Shown here piece by piece: positions 8,186 to 17,289 of a stretch of 64,000 nucleotides of DNA (the first letter of the stretch is position 1; each line of letters begins with the position of its first letter). Position numbers and translations under genes: made by a program. The notes beneath the pieces are model-generated. The model was not told the origin of the DNA. It saw only the letters and a list, made by a program, of their open reading frames with translations, and ran no database searches. Source of the DNA: Acidobacteriota bacterium (GTDB lineage: Bacteria; Acidobacteriota; Blastocatellia; Pyrinomonadales; Pyrinomonadaceae); contig JAHBSJ010000009.1 of the NCBI GenBank assembly GCA_019639155.1, forward strand, positions 1 through 64,000, written 5' to 3'.

Positions 8186-8785
8186 CTAGCGTGTCGGCGT
8201 CCGCGTGGCGGACCCGCCTGCACGCCCATTGAAATACGCTATGAACGTTTTTGTGATGTCGGCCGCGGGGTCGAACGCGAGTATCGCACCGGTCTGAGCC
8301 AATGCCGCAAGGTCGAGAATTATCGTATAGCCGTTGGCCTTGGCATACTCGCGAATGCTTGCGTTGATCTCGTCCTCGATCGGGCCGAGAACCTCGCCGC
8401 TGCGGCGTTCGAAATCAGCCTGTGCGTTCTTCTGCATGAACTCGAACTCACGCTGGAGTTTTTCGCCTTCAGCCTGTTTGGCGGCAGCGGCCCGCTGGTC
8501 AACGGGAACGGCCGGATTTGAGGACATCTTTCTGAGGTCTTCGGCGATGGCCTTGATCTTTTTGTCGAGGTCTTCCAGGGCGACCTGTTTCGGACGAAAC
8601 TCAGTGTTCAGCGCCTTGGCAGCGTTGATGTATTTCGTTATGCCGCCTTCTTCAGCACCCCAAGCGGCCGAATTGATCCAGCCGATCTTCTGCTGTGCGG
8701 GTGCGGCGGTGCCCTGTCCGAAAACGGGAACTGCGATCACTGCCGCAAAAACAAGGCTAAAAACTAAAAAAGCAAATCTTTTCAT
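8186..8785 (-). CDS. OmpH/Skp-family periplasmic chaperone
   Basis: A 199-residue exported protein with an N-terminal signal peptide (MKRFAFLVFSLVFAAVIAVP, cleavage likely after FGQG or nearby) and a long charged helical hairpin in the centre (about residues 50-130, rich in K/E/Q/A), as in Skp/OmpH trimers that hold unfolded outer-membrane proteins in the periplasm. A C-terminal strand-helix element (NGYTIILDLAALAQTGAILAF, given in part) is typical of the family. It lies directly downstream of bamA, the conserved bamA-skp order. Confidence 0.9.
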   Translation of the reverse strand: MKRFAFLVFSLVFAAVIAVPVFGQGTAAPAQQKIGWINSAAWGAEEGGITKYINAAKALNTEFRPKQVALEDLDKKIKAIAEDLRKMSSNPAVPVDQRAAAAKQAEGEKLQREFEFMQKNAQADFERRSGEVLGPIEDEINASIREYAKANGYTIILDLAALAQTGAILAFDPAADITKTFIAYFNGRAGGSATRTPTR

Positions 8786-8940
8786 TTCTGTTTATGTACT
8801 CCGGTGCCGGTCGATTCTCCACTGCCGGCGATCTTCTTAACACGTCTATTTGAGACCAAAACAACTGAATTTGTTGCTTTGCGTTTCAAATAAAAAACGC
8901 AATCCTATCTAAACGACCATTCGATGTCAATATTCAGACA

Positions 8941-11900
8941 TCAGAAGGTCCTGCCGACGGTGAACCTGAAGCCGTTGCGCTTGCCCGGCAGAAATATGCC
9001 CGGCAAAGATTCCTGAATGCCGAACTTGCCGTTCGGATTGTAGAAATAGATCAGGCGGAACGGGACGTTGACGACGGGAACCTGAACCCTGAGTTCGATA
9101 CCGACGCTTGAACGGTAATCGCTGATCTTTGCAAAGGCGGAATCGTCAATGCGAAGCAGCGAATTCTGCTGTGCCTCGCCGCGCAGATAGAACTGCTGAA
9201 CCTGCGGCGAAAGCGCCGTCGGGCAGCCCGCACGGTTGCCGCGGCAAAACTCATTTACAAAGTCGGTCTTTGTCATCAGGCGGCCGCGATAGTAAAGCAG
9301 GCTGCCGAAACTGCTTTCAAGGACCGGCGTATTTATCAGCCCAAGTGCCGTGACGCGGCCCGCACCGAGGAATTTGTCGTCGTCGAGAAATTCGCTGTTG
9401 ATAGGCTGTGTGCCTGATTTTCTCAGATTAAAGACCGAACCGATGTCGGCGAAAAGCGCCATGGTCGCCGGCCCGAAGAGCGGTATGCGGTATTCGACGT
9501 TTGCCAGCAGCTGCGTGTCGCCGCCGATAAAGCGATAGTTTCGCGAGAACAGGGCCGGATTGTCGCCGCCGACGCCTGTCAGCAGGCCGATCGGCCTTAT
9601 CTCGTCAATGGTGCGCTGATCGAGGCCCGTTTCGGTGTTCGGCGTTCCGAAAGCGTTCGTAGCGACGACCACGTTCCTTGTCGTCACATAGGTGTCGAAC
9701 GGCGTGATCGGGCCGATAGCACGCGAATTGTACCCGCGAATGTCGTTCTCGCTGCCCAGATAAAAACGTTCGTAAACGGGGATGCCGCCGATGAACGAGA
9801 GCGAATTCACCTCACGCACGGCCTTGCTCGTGGACCACGTCCCGATGGTGCCGGCCTGAACGCGGAACGCAAGTACGTCCGGGTTCCTGGACTTCTTGTT
9901 CCGCATCGGTATGAACTGCGAATAAGAGGCCTGCGGAGAATATGTCCGTACGTCGCCGCCGAGCCCCGCGAAGCCTAGCGAAAGAGAGATCTGCTTTCCG
10001 CCGAGCGTGTCGATGCCGTTTGCCGCAGGCTGCCGCGTGTCATAAACGAACGTGCCTGTGACGCGGCTGGTTATGATGTTCGGCTGGCGATAAATGACCG
10101 GGATCCGCGAAGCCGGATCGGCGGATTCATTGACCTCAGGGTCCTGGATGGTCGTCGCGGTGAACTGGTACGAAAGCCCGAGACGCGAGAACTGCGTGAA
10201 TTGGCGCTTCTTAAAGAAAAGCTCGGAAAGCGGTGCCGTGGCGAAAATGTTGGCACCGTAGGTCCGCTGCGTGAACAGATTGCTCTCGTCCGTGCGTATC
10301 TGTGCGAGCGGATCGAAAAGCTGATTCAGAAGGTCCTCGTTCTGCGTCAGGAACGTGCCTTCGCCGAAGAATTTGTACCGCGAGGCGAATACGGAAAATC
10401 CGACCGAGATCGGCCTTTCGCGGAAATACGGCTCCTGGTATGTGAACTGCAGATTCTGCTGGCGGTTTCCCGCACCGAGATTGAACGAGATCACTTCGCC
10501 GCGGCCGGCAAGGTTGTTCGTCGAATATTCGAGGCCGAAGAACGAACCGCCGATGCCCGAAACGCCGCCGTTGAACGATATCTGCTGACGGCCTTTTTCT
10601 TTGACCTTGACGATCAGGTCAACGTCGCCTTTCTCTTCGTCGGTACGGATCTCGATGTCCTGATCCTTATCGATCGGGTCGAAATACTGCGTTTGATTGA
10701 GACGTGCGACAGAGATATCCAAGAACTGCTGATTGTAGATATCGCCTTCGTTCAGCAGGAACTCGCGACGCATCACGCGGTCGCGTGTGAATGTGTTTCC
10801 GGTGAATTCCAAACGGCGGAGCGTGAACTGCTTGCCTTCCTCGATGGTCAGCGTGATGTCAACTATACCTTCGTTCGGATTGTCCGGATTGTCGCGGAAT
10901 TCGGGGTCATATTCGCCGACGTAGTTGACGAAGCCCTGCGAGCCGTAAACCTTCTTGAGGTCCTCGAAAACGGCGTCCTGAAGACGTTTGCCGTCCGCGA
11001 TCTCGCCTTTTTTCAGCCCGATCGCGCTCAGGATCTGCTGTTCGGAAAAGATAGAATTGCCCTCGACCTTGAGTTCTCCGACGCGGAACACTTTGCCCTC
11101 ATTTACGGGCACGACGATGCGAAGCGTATCGTCGACGGACGTAAGCAGCGGTATCGGAAGATTGCCGATGATCGGCGGGCCGGTGCGCTTAAGGCCAAGG
11201 CCCTCGACCTCAGGTTCGCCGATGCGTGCCTGAAAATAGCCTTTCGACCACATGTACGACCGGACGTTGCGCTGCAGGTCGTATTGCAATTTGCGCAGAT
11301 CCAAAATGTCCTGGCCGCGGAAGCGCGCGATCAGTCCCGTCTGCTTTACCAGCGTTAGAGCGTTGCGAAGCTCGCTGTCCTTGAACTTTTCATTGCCCTC
11401 GAAATCGATCCTGATGATGCGCGAACGCGCTCCCTGTTCTATCTCAAAGGTAAGGGCGATCGACGTGGCGGAAACTTCCTCTTCCGTGATCTCGACCTTG
11501 GCGTTCGGATAGCCTTTGGAAGCGAGCAGTTCACGCAAAACACGCGACGCGTTCCGCGCCTTTACGGGGTCGTAGATCGATTCTTTCGAGACGCCGACAC
11601 GGCGTTCGCGAAATTCTTTGAGGATGTCCGACTCTTGAAGAGCCTTTGCACCCTTGAACTGCAGGTCGCGGATGATCGGCAGCTCGCGAACCTCGAAGAT
11701 CACGTTCACGCCGCCCTGTATGCCGTCCTCGGTAAGAACTCGCGTTGCTGTTTTGTCGAAGAAGTTGAGCGAGAGCAGTTCGCGAAGGTCGCGCTCGAGT
11801 GCCGCAGGGCTGAAAACGTCGCCGGGCCGAGTGCGTATGTAATACAAGAGGTCTTCGTCGCGAAGACGGCGATTGCCCTGAATATCGACGCTCTCTACTA

Positions 11901-12036
11901 CCTGCTGAACGGCTGCAGGTTTAGCGGGTTTAGCGGGTTCCTCTTTCGGGATCTCGTCGCCCGCCGAGGCGACAGCGGGAAGCGCAAGGAACGCAACCGC
12001 CAAAATAATGGAACCAAAAACTCTCAGATAAGACAT
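8941..12036 (-). CDS. bamA: Outer-membrane protein assembly factor BamA
   Basis: BamA is the core of the BAM complex that folds beta-barrel proteins into the outer membrane. The 1031-residue protein starts at the ATG at 12036, where a signal peptide begins (MSYLRVFGSIILAVAFLALP), rather than 14 codons upstream. POTRA domains occupy roughly residues 45-450 (openings VVESVDIQGNRRL, IIRDLQFKG, IIRIDFEGN, VGELKVEGN and LRRLEFTGN). A 16-strand barrel of the Omp85 type follows, and the protein ends in FTVGRTF with the terminal Phe expected of BAM substrates. It is longer than E. coli BamA (810) owing to extended barrel loops. It heads the ompH-fabZ-lpxA run. Confidence 0.95.
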   Translation of the reverse strand: MSYLRVFGSIILAVAFLALPAVASAGDEIPKEEPAKPAKPAAVQQVVESVDIQGNRRLRDEDLLYYIRTRPGDVFSPAALERDLRELLSLNFFDKTATRVLTEDGIQGGVNVIFEVRELPIIRDLQFKGAKALQESDILKEFRERRVGVSKESIYDPVKARNASRVLRELLASKGYPNAKVEITEEEVSATSIALTFEIEQGARSRIIRIDFEGNEKFKDSELRNALTLVKQTGLIARFRGQDILDLRKLQYDLQRNVRSYMWSKGYFQARIGEPEVEGLGLKRTGPPIIGNLPIPLLTSVDDTLRIVVPVNEGKVFRVGELKVEGNSIFSEQQILSAIGLKKGEIADGKRLQDAVFEDLKKVYGSQGFVNYVGEYDPEFRDNPDNPNEGIVDITLTIEEGKQFTLRRLEFTGNTFTRDRVMRREFLLNEGDIYNQQFLDISVARLNQTQYFDPIDKDQDIEIRTDEEKGDVDLIVKVKEKGRQQISFNGGVSGIGGSFFGLEYSTNNLAGRGEVISFNLGAGNRQQNLQFTYQEPYFRERPISVGFSVFASRYKFFGEGTFLTQNEDLLNQLFDPLAQIRTDESNLFTQRTYGANIFATAPLSELFFKKRQFTQFSRLGLSYQFTATTIQDPEVNESADPASRIPVIYRQPNIITSRVTGTFVYDTRQPAANGIDTLGGKQISLSLGFAGLGGDVRTYSPQASYSQFIPMRNKKSRNPDVLAFRVQAGTIGTWSTSKAVREVNSLSFIGGIPVYERFYLGSENDIRGYNSRAIGPITPFDTYVTTRNVVVATNAFGTPNTETGLDQRTIDEIRPIGLLTGVGGDNPALFSRNYRFIGGDTQLLANVEYRIPLFGPATMALFADIGSVFNLRKSGTQPINSEFLDDDKFLGAGRVTALGLINTPVLESSFGSLLYYRGRLMTKTDFVNEFCRGNRAGCPTALSPQVQQFYLRGEAQQNSLLRIDDSAFAKISDYRSSVGIELRVQVPVVNVPFRLIYFYNPNGKFGIQESLPGIFLPGKRNGFRFTVGRTF

Positions 12037-12389
12037 AAAAAGGAAAATTCCCCTCTGAGGAGATCGCACGAACCCCATAGCGGCTCGTCTGCACCCCGAC
12101 CTGTTAGCGTCGAATCAAGAATAATTCAACATTTGGGGCTTTTCAACGTCGGACCGAACAAGGCGTTTGATTCTGCCTTAATAGCGCAGGTTGCCTTTTC
12201 GTGCCGTTCCGTCAAACTTTCGGATTATACAGGCTGAGCAGCGGAAAATGAAGCCTGTAAACGGTTTCCTGAAACAGCCGATGCAAACGCTGCCGCGCCC
12301 ACGCCGCCGACGCAGCTTGTCTATTCCTTGCTAAACAGCCGCAGCGGCATTATGATAGTTGATTGGCTCAAGTATTGGAGGCAGTTTTA
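12037..12389. other. Divergent intergenic region between bamA and the zinc-ribbon gene
   Basis: This 353-nt region separates two divergent genes and must hold both promoters. The promoter for the rightward gene can be proposed (12328-12356). No clear bamA promoter, repeat or RNA structure was found in the rest. Confidence 0.6.
12328..12356 (+). promoter_or_regulatory. Probable sigma-70 promoter of the zinc-ribbon gene
   Basis: A -35 TTGCTA (12328-12333), a 17-nt spacer and a -10 TATGAT (12351-12356) predict transcription starting near 12363. That rules out the TTG at 12363 as start and supports the GTG at 12390. Confidence 0.6.
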
Positions 12390-13115
12390 GTGATACACGA
12401 ACTTGATAAATTGATAGAGCTTCAGCGGGCGGATTCAAACCTCCGCCGGCTTAAAGACCTAATAGATACAGCGGACGAAAGGCGTGCAGCGATCGAACAG
12501 AAGTTTGAGGAGCACGCCTTTTCTATACGCGAAGTGCAGAACCGGCATTCGGACCTCAAAGCGACGCGCGCAACTTTGGAGAAGGATATCGCCCAACACA
12601 AAACGATGCTCGAACGCGCCGAACGTAACCTGAAGCACGCACAGAACCAGCGTGAATACGAATCGGCAATGCGCGAAACGGAGATACTGCAAAAGCAGAT
12701 AGGTACATACGAGACCGAGACCGTCGAAGCGATGGACGCCATCGAAACCGTAGAAAAAGAACTCGAAGAGCGCGCCGACGAGATAAACAGCCTTGACGGC
12801 GAGCGTGCCGCCGCGATGGCCGAATTCGACAAGGAACTTGCGGAAGCCAAGGCCGAATTTGCGGCACAGACAGCTGCTCGCAAGACCACTTTCGATCTGC
12901 TGCCGGCGAATCTCGCAGCGGTTTACGACCGGCTGGTCCAACGCAGCCGCGACGGCGTCGCCGTTGCCGAGGTCGTGAACGAGTCGTGCAGTGCCTGTTA
13001 TATGAGGCTGAGGCCGCAGGTTTTCATGAACGTCCGCAAAGGCGCCGAGATCGTGACCTGCGAAAGCTGTTCGCGGATACTTTTTGTCCCGGTCGGCGAA
13101 TCTCAGGCCGCCTGA
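12390..13115 (+). CDS. Coiled-coil protein with C4-type zinc ribbon (DUF164 / zf-RING_7)
   Basis: A 241-residue cytosolic protein. Residues about 5-170 are a long coiled coil (heptads rich in E/K/R/A, such as KTMLERAERNLKHAQNQREY), and the C-terminus carries a zinc ribbon with CSACY and CESCS cysteine pairs. The family is common in bacteria next to Nif3-type proteins or RNase HI genes and has no firmly established role. GTG at 12390 is taken as start because GGAGG lies at 12377-12381, 8 nt upstream. It is followed 4 nt later by msrA. Confidence 0.88.
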   Translation: MIHELDKLIELQRADSNLRRLKDLIDTADERRAAIEQKFEEHAFSIREVQNRHSDLKATRATLEKDIAQHKTMLERAERNLKHAQNQREYESAMRETEILQKQIGTYETETVEAMDAIETVEKELEERADEINSLDGERAAAMAEFDKELAEAKAEFAAQTAARKTTFDLLPANLAAVYDRLVQRSRDGVAVAEVVNESCSACYMRLRPQVFMNVRKGAEIVTCESCSRILFVPVGESQAA

Positions 13116-13119
13116 ACCG

Positions 13120-13659
13120 ATGGCTGAACTGCAGACAGCGACGCTTGCAGCGGGATGTTTTTGGTGCGTCGAGGCCATCTTCGACGCACTCGAAGGCGTA
13201 GAGGACGTCGTTTCAGGCTACACGGGCGGCCACACCGAAAACCCCACTTACAGCCAGGTCTGCTCCGAAACGACCGGCCATGCCGAAGCGATACAGATCC
13301 GTTTCGATCCTGAGATAATTTCCTACGAAGACCTTCTTCGGATCTTTTTCACCACTCACGACCCGACCACGCTGAATCGCCAAGGAAACGACATCGGCAC
13401 GTCATATCGTTCGGGCATCTTTTATCACGACGAAGATCAGCGGGCATCGGCCGAAAAGATCCGCGGCGAGATATCAGCAGAAGGGCTCTACGACGACCCG
13501 ATAGTCACGGAGATAACGGCTTTTGACCGATTTTGGCCCGCCGAGGATTACCATCAGGAATATTTCGACAATAATCCGAACCAACCTTACTGCGCCGCCG
13601 TCGTCGGGCCGAAGGTCGCGAAATTCCGTCAAAGATACGCCTCGCGGCTTAAGAAGTAA
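13120..13659 (+). CDS. msrA: Peptide-methionine (S)-S-oxide reductase
   Basis: MsrA reduces methionine S-sulfoxide in oxidised proteins. The 179-residue cytosolic protein has the signature GCFWCVEAIF (catalytic Cys13), the GYTGGHTENPTY loop, the THDPTTLNRQGNDIGTSYRS block and the EDYHQEYF motif. A resolving Cys may be that near the C-terminal PYCAAVVGPK. No signal peptide is present, since the hydrophobic extension in the longer reading frame lies upstream of the ATG at 13120. It probably shares a transcript with the zinc-ribbon gene. Confidence 0.95.
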   Translation: MAELQTATLAAGCFWCVEAIFDALEGVEDVVSGYTGGHTENPTYSQVCSETTGHAEAIQIRFDPEIISYEDLLRIFFTTHDPTTLNRQGNDIGTSYRSGIFYHDEDQRASAEKIRGEISAEGLYDDPIVTEITAFDRFWPAEDYHQEYFDNNPNQPYCAAVVGPKVAKFRQRYASRLKK

Positions 13660-13699
13660 TTACGTCCTTCATCCATTCATCGCGTTGGTTAAACAATGC

Positions 13700-13727
13700 T
13701 TGACATTGTTGGCCGTTTTCCAATAAA
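13700..13727 (+). promoter_or_regulatory. Candidate promoter of the SdrD-like gene
   Basis: A perfect -35 TTGACA (13700-13705) is followed 16 nt later by a weak -10 AATAAA (13722-13727), about 85 nt before the ATG at 13813. Confidence 0.4.
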
Positions 13728-13812
13728 CTTCTTTTGCCCGCCCTTCCACCGGAGCGAATCCTAGAAACCTGCCTTAAGGCCCGTCGCTCGCACGGCCTTC
13801 AGTTCAACAGCA

Positions 13813-16746
13813 ATGAAAAGCACCCCTTTCGCTCGCCGGAGAGCGTTCTTGTTCACATTTGTCGGATGTGTCGCGATGTTTGCGGCTGTCTTTGTATTTG
13901 ACCTGTCGTCAAACGCTCAGCGAATGACGAAGCAGGACGATGAGATATCGGCTCCCGCACCTGAGGCCGGCACCATAAGCGGCCGCGTTTTTCAGGATTT
14001 TAACGGCAACGGAATTTATAACACTACAACCACGATCACGAACGACGGTTTCGGCAATATTCCCGTCGCCATCGACCGAGGCGTTGCGAATGTTCAGGTG
14101 CGTGCCTACAACGCCGCCGGAGCGAACGTAACCTCAGGCGGTGTGGTGAACACAGACGCAGCGGGCCAGTTCACGCTGACGACGACGGATGCAGGCTCTG
14201 GGCCGTATCGCGTGGAATTCACCAATCTGCCGGCCGGTTTCAGGCCGTCCGCACGCAGCACCGATTCTGTGAACGGCGGAACGGCGACGAACGCAGGCTC
14301 GACCGTTCAGTTCGTATCGACGCCCGCCACGAACGTCAATCTTGCGGTCAATTATCCGACGGAATACTCGCAGAACAATCCGCAGGTCGCGGCTTCGGTC
14401 TATGCCTCAGGCAACAACCTGGCAAGCCCCGGCGGCGATCTCGTCACGCTGTTGAGCTTTCCGTATTCGTCGGGCAGTTCCGATACATCTACTTCAGCTA
14501 ATGTGCCTTCGTTCGACGCTCCGGTTGCCAAGCCGCTCGGCGTTTTGGCCGATCAGATAGGCCCGACCTTCGGCCTTGCATGGTCCCGAAAGGCAAAGCG
14601 GCTCTACGCCGCAGCATTTTTCAAACGTCACGTCGGCTTCGGCCCGCAGGGCCCGAACGCGATCTATATCGTCGATCCGTCGGGCTCGGGTTCGGTCACC
14701 GGACATTTCATCGTTCCCGGCCCGGCAACGAATCTGCACGACACGTCGAACTATCCTCGCGACAACAACAACACAGGCTGGGACGCGGTCGGCAAATCCA
14801 GCCTCGGCGGACTTGCGTTGTCTGAGGACGAATCGACGCTCTACGTCGTAAATCTTGCAAACAGGACGCTTTACGCGCTGAATGCGACGACGGGAGCGAT
14901 GATATCCAGCCAGGCATTCCCGACGAATCCGCCGCTGCCCTCGGGCAATTGTCCCGCGGCGGACGTGCGGCCTTTCGCATTGGCTATGTACCGCGGCCAG
15001 CTTTTCGCCGGTATGGTCTGCTCCGCGGAATCGAGTTCGAATGTGGACAGTTTCACGGATTCCAACAGCAACGGAATTTGGAACAGCGGCGATTACTACA
15101 TCGACACCAATCTGAACAATGTGCGAAATACGGGCGAGCCGTATCAGAACCTGGTCGGCGATTCCAATTACAGTTCCCCGGAAAATTATACGGACGCCGA
15201 CGGTAACGGGATATACAATCTGGGCGATGCACGGAATCTGCGTGCTTATGTCTATACGGTAAATCCGACCACGCTGACTTTTGGTGCAACGCCGTCGTTC
15301 CAGATGCCGCTGAATTACAGACGCGGCCTGACGACGCGCGTTGAAAGCGCACTCGGTGCCTGGAGGCCGTGGTCAACCATCTATCGCAATGCTGTCACCG
15401 GCAACCGCGTCACATATTCTCAGCCGATGCTGACGGACCTTGCTTTCGATAACGGAAACCTGATCCTCGCACTTCGCGACCGCATCGGCGATCAGGTCGG
15501 CAACGGCGCCCTGTCGAATCCGAGCGACCCGAGCATGGTGAACTTTTACCAGCCCCGCACTGCCGGCGACATCATCCGAGCCTGCGGCAGCGTAGGGGCT
15601 TGGACCGTAGAAAGCAACGCCCGATGCGGCGGAAACGGCAACGGCCCGCAGAATGTGATGGAAGGACCGGGCGGCGGCGAATTCTATCACGGCGACGCAT
15701 TTACGACATCAGCCGATTTTGTTTCGCCGACGACAAACATTCCCGGAAAGGGCAGCAACCACGACGACACCGTTTCGGGCGGCGTCGAGATGATGCCCGG
15801 TGCTCCGGACGTGATCGCAACCAATTTCGACGCCATCCCGAACGTAGCCAACCAGATACACGACGGCGGGCTCAGATGGCTGAATAACACGACCGGCGCG
15901 TTTACGAAGGGCCTTCGTCTGTACGACGGAAACGGCAACGACCCTGTAACGATGGGCAAGGCCGGCGGCGTCGGAACCAGCCTTGCATTAATGGCGGACC
16001 CTGCTCCGATCGAGATCGGTAATCGAATTTGGCGCGACCTGAACCCGAACGGCGTTCAGGATCCGGGCGAATTCGGGCTTTCGGGCGTGACCGTGCGTTT
16101 GTATGACGGCGCTTCGGTCGTAGGAACTGCAGTAACTGATACTAACGGCGAATATTATTTCGTTTACAGCGACACGGCGGACGGCGACCTGACGGATCAC
16201 ATCGGCCGGGTGCTCGGCGGCATCAAATACAACCATTCGTATCAGGTACGGCTCGACGATCCGGCGAACTACGCTCCGGCGGCTCCGCTGTTCGGGCTGC
16301 TGCTGACCGCCGTGAACGTGAATACACAGCTCGGCCACACAGATTCGTCAGATTCTGACGCCGTCAGCGTGACCGATCCGGCGGGCTCGCCTTCGGGTGT
16401 GTACCCGGTGATCAGCCTGACGACGGGCGACCTCGGCAGCAACGATCATACGTTCGACATCGGCTTTACAGCCGTGCCGACCTCGGCGAACGTCTCCGTC
16501 GAAGGCCGCGTGATGCTGCAGAGCGGTGCAGGACTTCGCAATGCACAGATCACGCTTGCGGAAGCCAACGGCATTCGCCACAGCGTGATGACAGGCAGCT
16601 TCGGCTACTTCCGTTTCGAGGGCATCGCAGCCGGACAGAACGTGATAGTTACCGTGAATTCGCGGCGGTTCCGTTTCGATCCGAATACGCGGTTGCTTGT
16701 GCTTTCGGACAACCTGTCAGATGTGGACTTTATTGCTCAGGAGTAA
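13813..16746 (+). CDS. Large secreted protein with SdrD B-like domains
   Basis: A 977-residue exported protein. Residues 1-37 form a signal peptide with a basic start and long hydrophobic core. An SdrD B-like/Cna-B domain follows (about 48-175, opening with GTISGRVFQDFNGNGIYN). The middle (about 240-640) reads like a beta-propeller (GLAWSRKAKRLYAAAFFKR, SEDESTLYVVNLANRTLYAL) and contains calcium-loop-like D/N-rich segments (DSNSNGIWNSGDYY, DADGNGIYNLGD). A second SdrD domain (about 735-880, IGNRIWRDLNPNGVQDPGE) and a carboxypeptidase-regulatory-like domain (about 895-977) close it. There is no LPXTG or PEP-CTERM signal. It is probably a surface or matrix protein; ligand unknown. Confidence 0.85.
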   Translation: MKSTPFARRRAFLFTFVGCVAMFAAVFVFDLSSNAQRMTKQDDEISAPAPEAGTISGRVFQDFNGNGIYNTTTTITNDGFGNIPVAIDRGVANVQVRAYNAAGANVTSGGVVNTDAAGQFTLTTTDAGSGPYRVEFTNLPAGFRPSARSTDSVNGGTATNAGSTVQFVSTPATNVNLAVNYPTEYSQNNPQVAASVYASGNNLASPGGDLVTLLSFPYSSGSSDTSTSANVPSFDAPVAKPLGVLADQIGPTFGLAWSRKAKRLYAAAFFKRHVGFGPQGPNAIYIVDPSGSGSVTGHFIVPGPATNLHDTSNYPRDNNNTGWDAVGKSSLGGLALSEDESTLYVVNLANRTLYALNATTGAMISSQAFPTNPPLPSGNCPAADVRPFALAMYRGQLFAGMVCSAESSSNVDSFTDSNSNGIWNSGDYYIDTNLNNVRNTGEPYQNLVGDSNYSSPENYTDADGNGIYNLGDARNLRAYVYTVNPTTLTFGATPSFQMPLNYRRGLTTRVESALGAWRPWSTIYRNAVTGNRVTYSQPMLTDLAFDNGNLILALRDRIGDQVGNGALSNPSDPSMVNFYQPRTAGDIIRACGSVGAWTVESNARCGGNGNGPQNVMEGPGGGEFYHGDAFTTSADFVSPTTNIPGKGSNHDDTVSGGVEMMPGAPDVIATNFDAIPNVANQIHDGGLRWLNNTTGAFTKGLRLYDGNGNDPVTMGKAGGVGTSLALMADPAPIEIGNRIWRDLNPNGVQDPGEFGLSGVTVRLYDGASVVGTAVTDTNGEYYFVYSDTADGDLTDHIGRVLGGIKYNHSYQVRLDDPANYAPAAPLFGLLLTAVNVNTQLGHTDSSDSDAVSVTDPAGSPSGVYPVISLTTGDLGSNDHTFDIGFTAVPTSANVSVEGRVMLQSGAGLRNAQITLAEANGIRHSVMTGSFGYFRFEGIAAGQNVIVTVNSRRFRFDPNTRLLVLSDNLSDVDFIAQE

Positions 16747-16770
16747 GAGCTTTTGAACTGCAATGCTTTA

Positions 16771-16796
16771 GGCCGTCAGAAATGGCGGCCTTTTTT
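16771..16796 (+). terminator. Rho-independent terminator
   Basis: The stem GGCCGTCA / TGGCGGCC (one G-T pair) closes a GAAA loop and is followed by six T residues. It lies 25 nt after the SdrD-like gene stop. Confidence 0.85.
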
Positions 16797-16813
16797 CATT
16801 AATGCTCTGGGAG

Positions 16814-16900
16814 CTCTCTGCGTCTTTCTCGGCGCCCTCTGCGTTGACGTTTTGCAAACGCGGAGAACACGGAGTTTTGCGCAGACACCGCGGAGACGGC
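16814..16900. repeat. Degenerate periodic CTCTGCGT run (locus 1)
   Basis: Alternating CTCTGCGT and CTCGGCGC units at ~9-11-nt spacing are followed by their approximate complements (AACGCGGAGAAC, CACGGAG, GCGCAGACACCGCGGAGAC). The run occupies the whole space between the terminator and the GDT1 gene. It belongs to a family seen at seven or more other intergenic sites in the window. Confidence 0.6.
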
Positions 16901-17173
16901 TCACAATTTACCGAAAAGCATCAGCACGCCGATCGCTATGAACGCAACGGCGACGATGCGCTGCAGCCATTCGGTCGGGACGTATTGCGTCAGAACACCG
17001 CCGACGAGCACGCCGAGGCCCGTTACGACGATCAATGCCAGGCTGGCGCCGATGAATACGGCGATCTTTGATTCCGTGCTTGCGGTCATCGTGATAACGG
17101 CTAGCTGCGTCTTGTCGCCGAGTTCTGCAAGAAAGAGCACCAGGAATGATGTGCCGAATATCTTCCAATCCAT
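16901..17173 (-). CDS. GDT1/TMEM165 (UPF0016) family small cation transporter
   Basis: A 90-residue inner-membrane protein with three hydrophobic helices. The first holds the family signature AELGDKTQLAVIT (residues about 15-27), matching the E-x-G-D-K-S/T motif of GDT1/TMEM165 Ca2+/Mn2+:H+ antiporters. It is half-size, containing one motif where eukaryotic proteins have two, so it should act as a dimer. Such half-size members normally occur as two adjacent genes; only one is seen here, so a homodimer or an unlinked partner is needed. Confidence 0.88.
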   Translation of the reverse strand: MDWKIFGTSFLVLFLAELGDKTQLAVITMTASTESKIAVFIGASLALIVVTGLGVLVGGVLTQYVPTEWLQRIVAVAFIAIGVLMLFGKL

Positions 17174-17289
17174 AAGAATACCTTGCCTGTAAATTTACAA
17201 TTCTTTACACCATTGGGAAAGCCGTTTGGGCTAGAATTGCGTCTTATTGAGCATTGATACGAAATTCACCTTTTTTCGGGAGAAATAAA

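Noticed and set aside
10201-11358. Long plus-strand open frame inside bamA
   Set aside because: It is antisense to bamA and has no recognisable content; high GC in third positions opens frames on the opposite strand.
12037-12327. A riboswitch or other structured leader upstream of bamA
   Set aside because: No recognisable aptamer core or stem arrangement was found by eye; a covariance search would be needed to exclude one.
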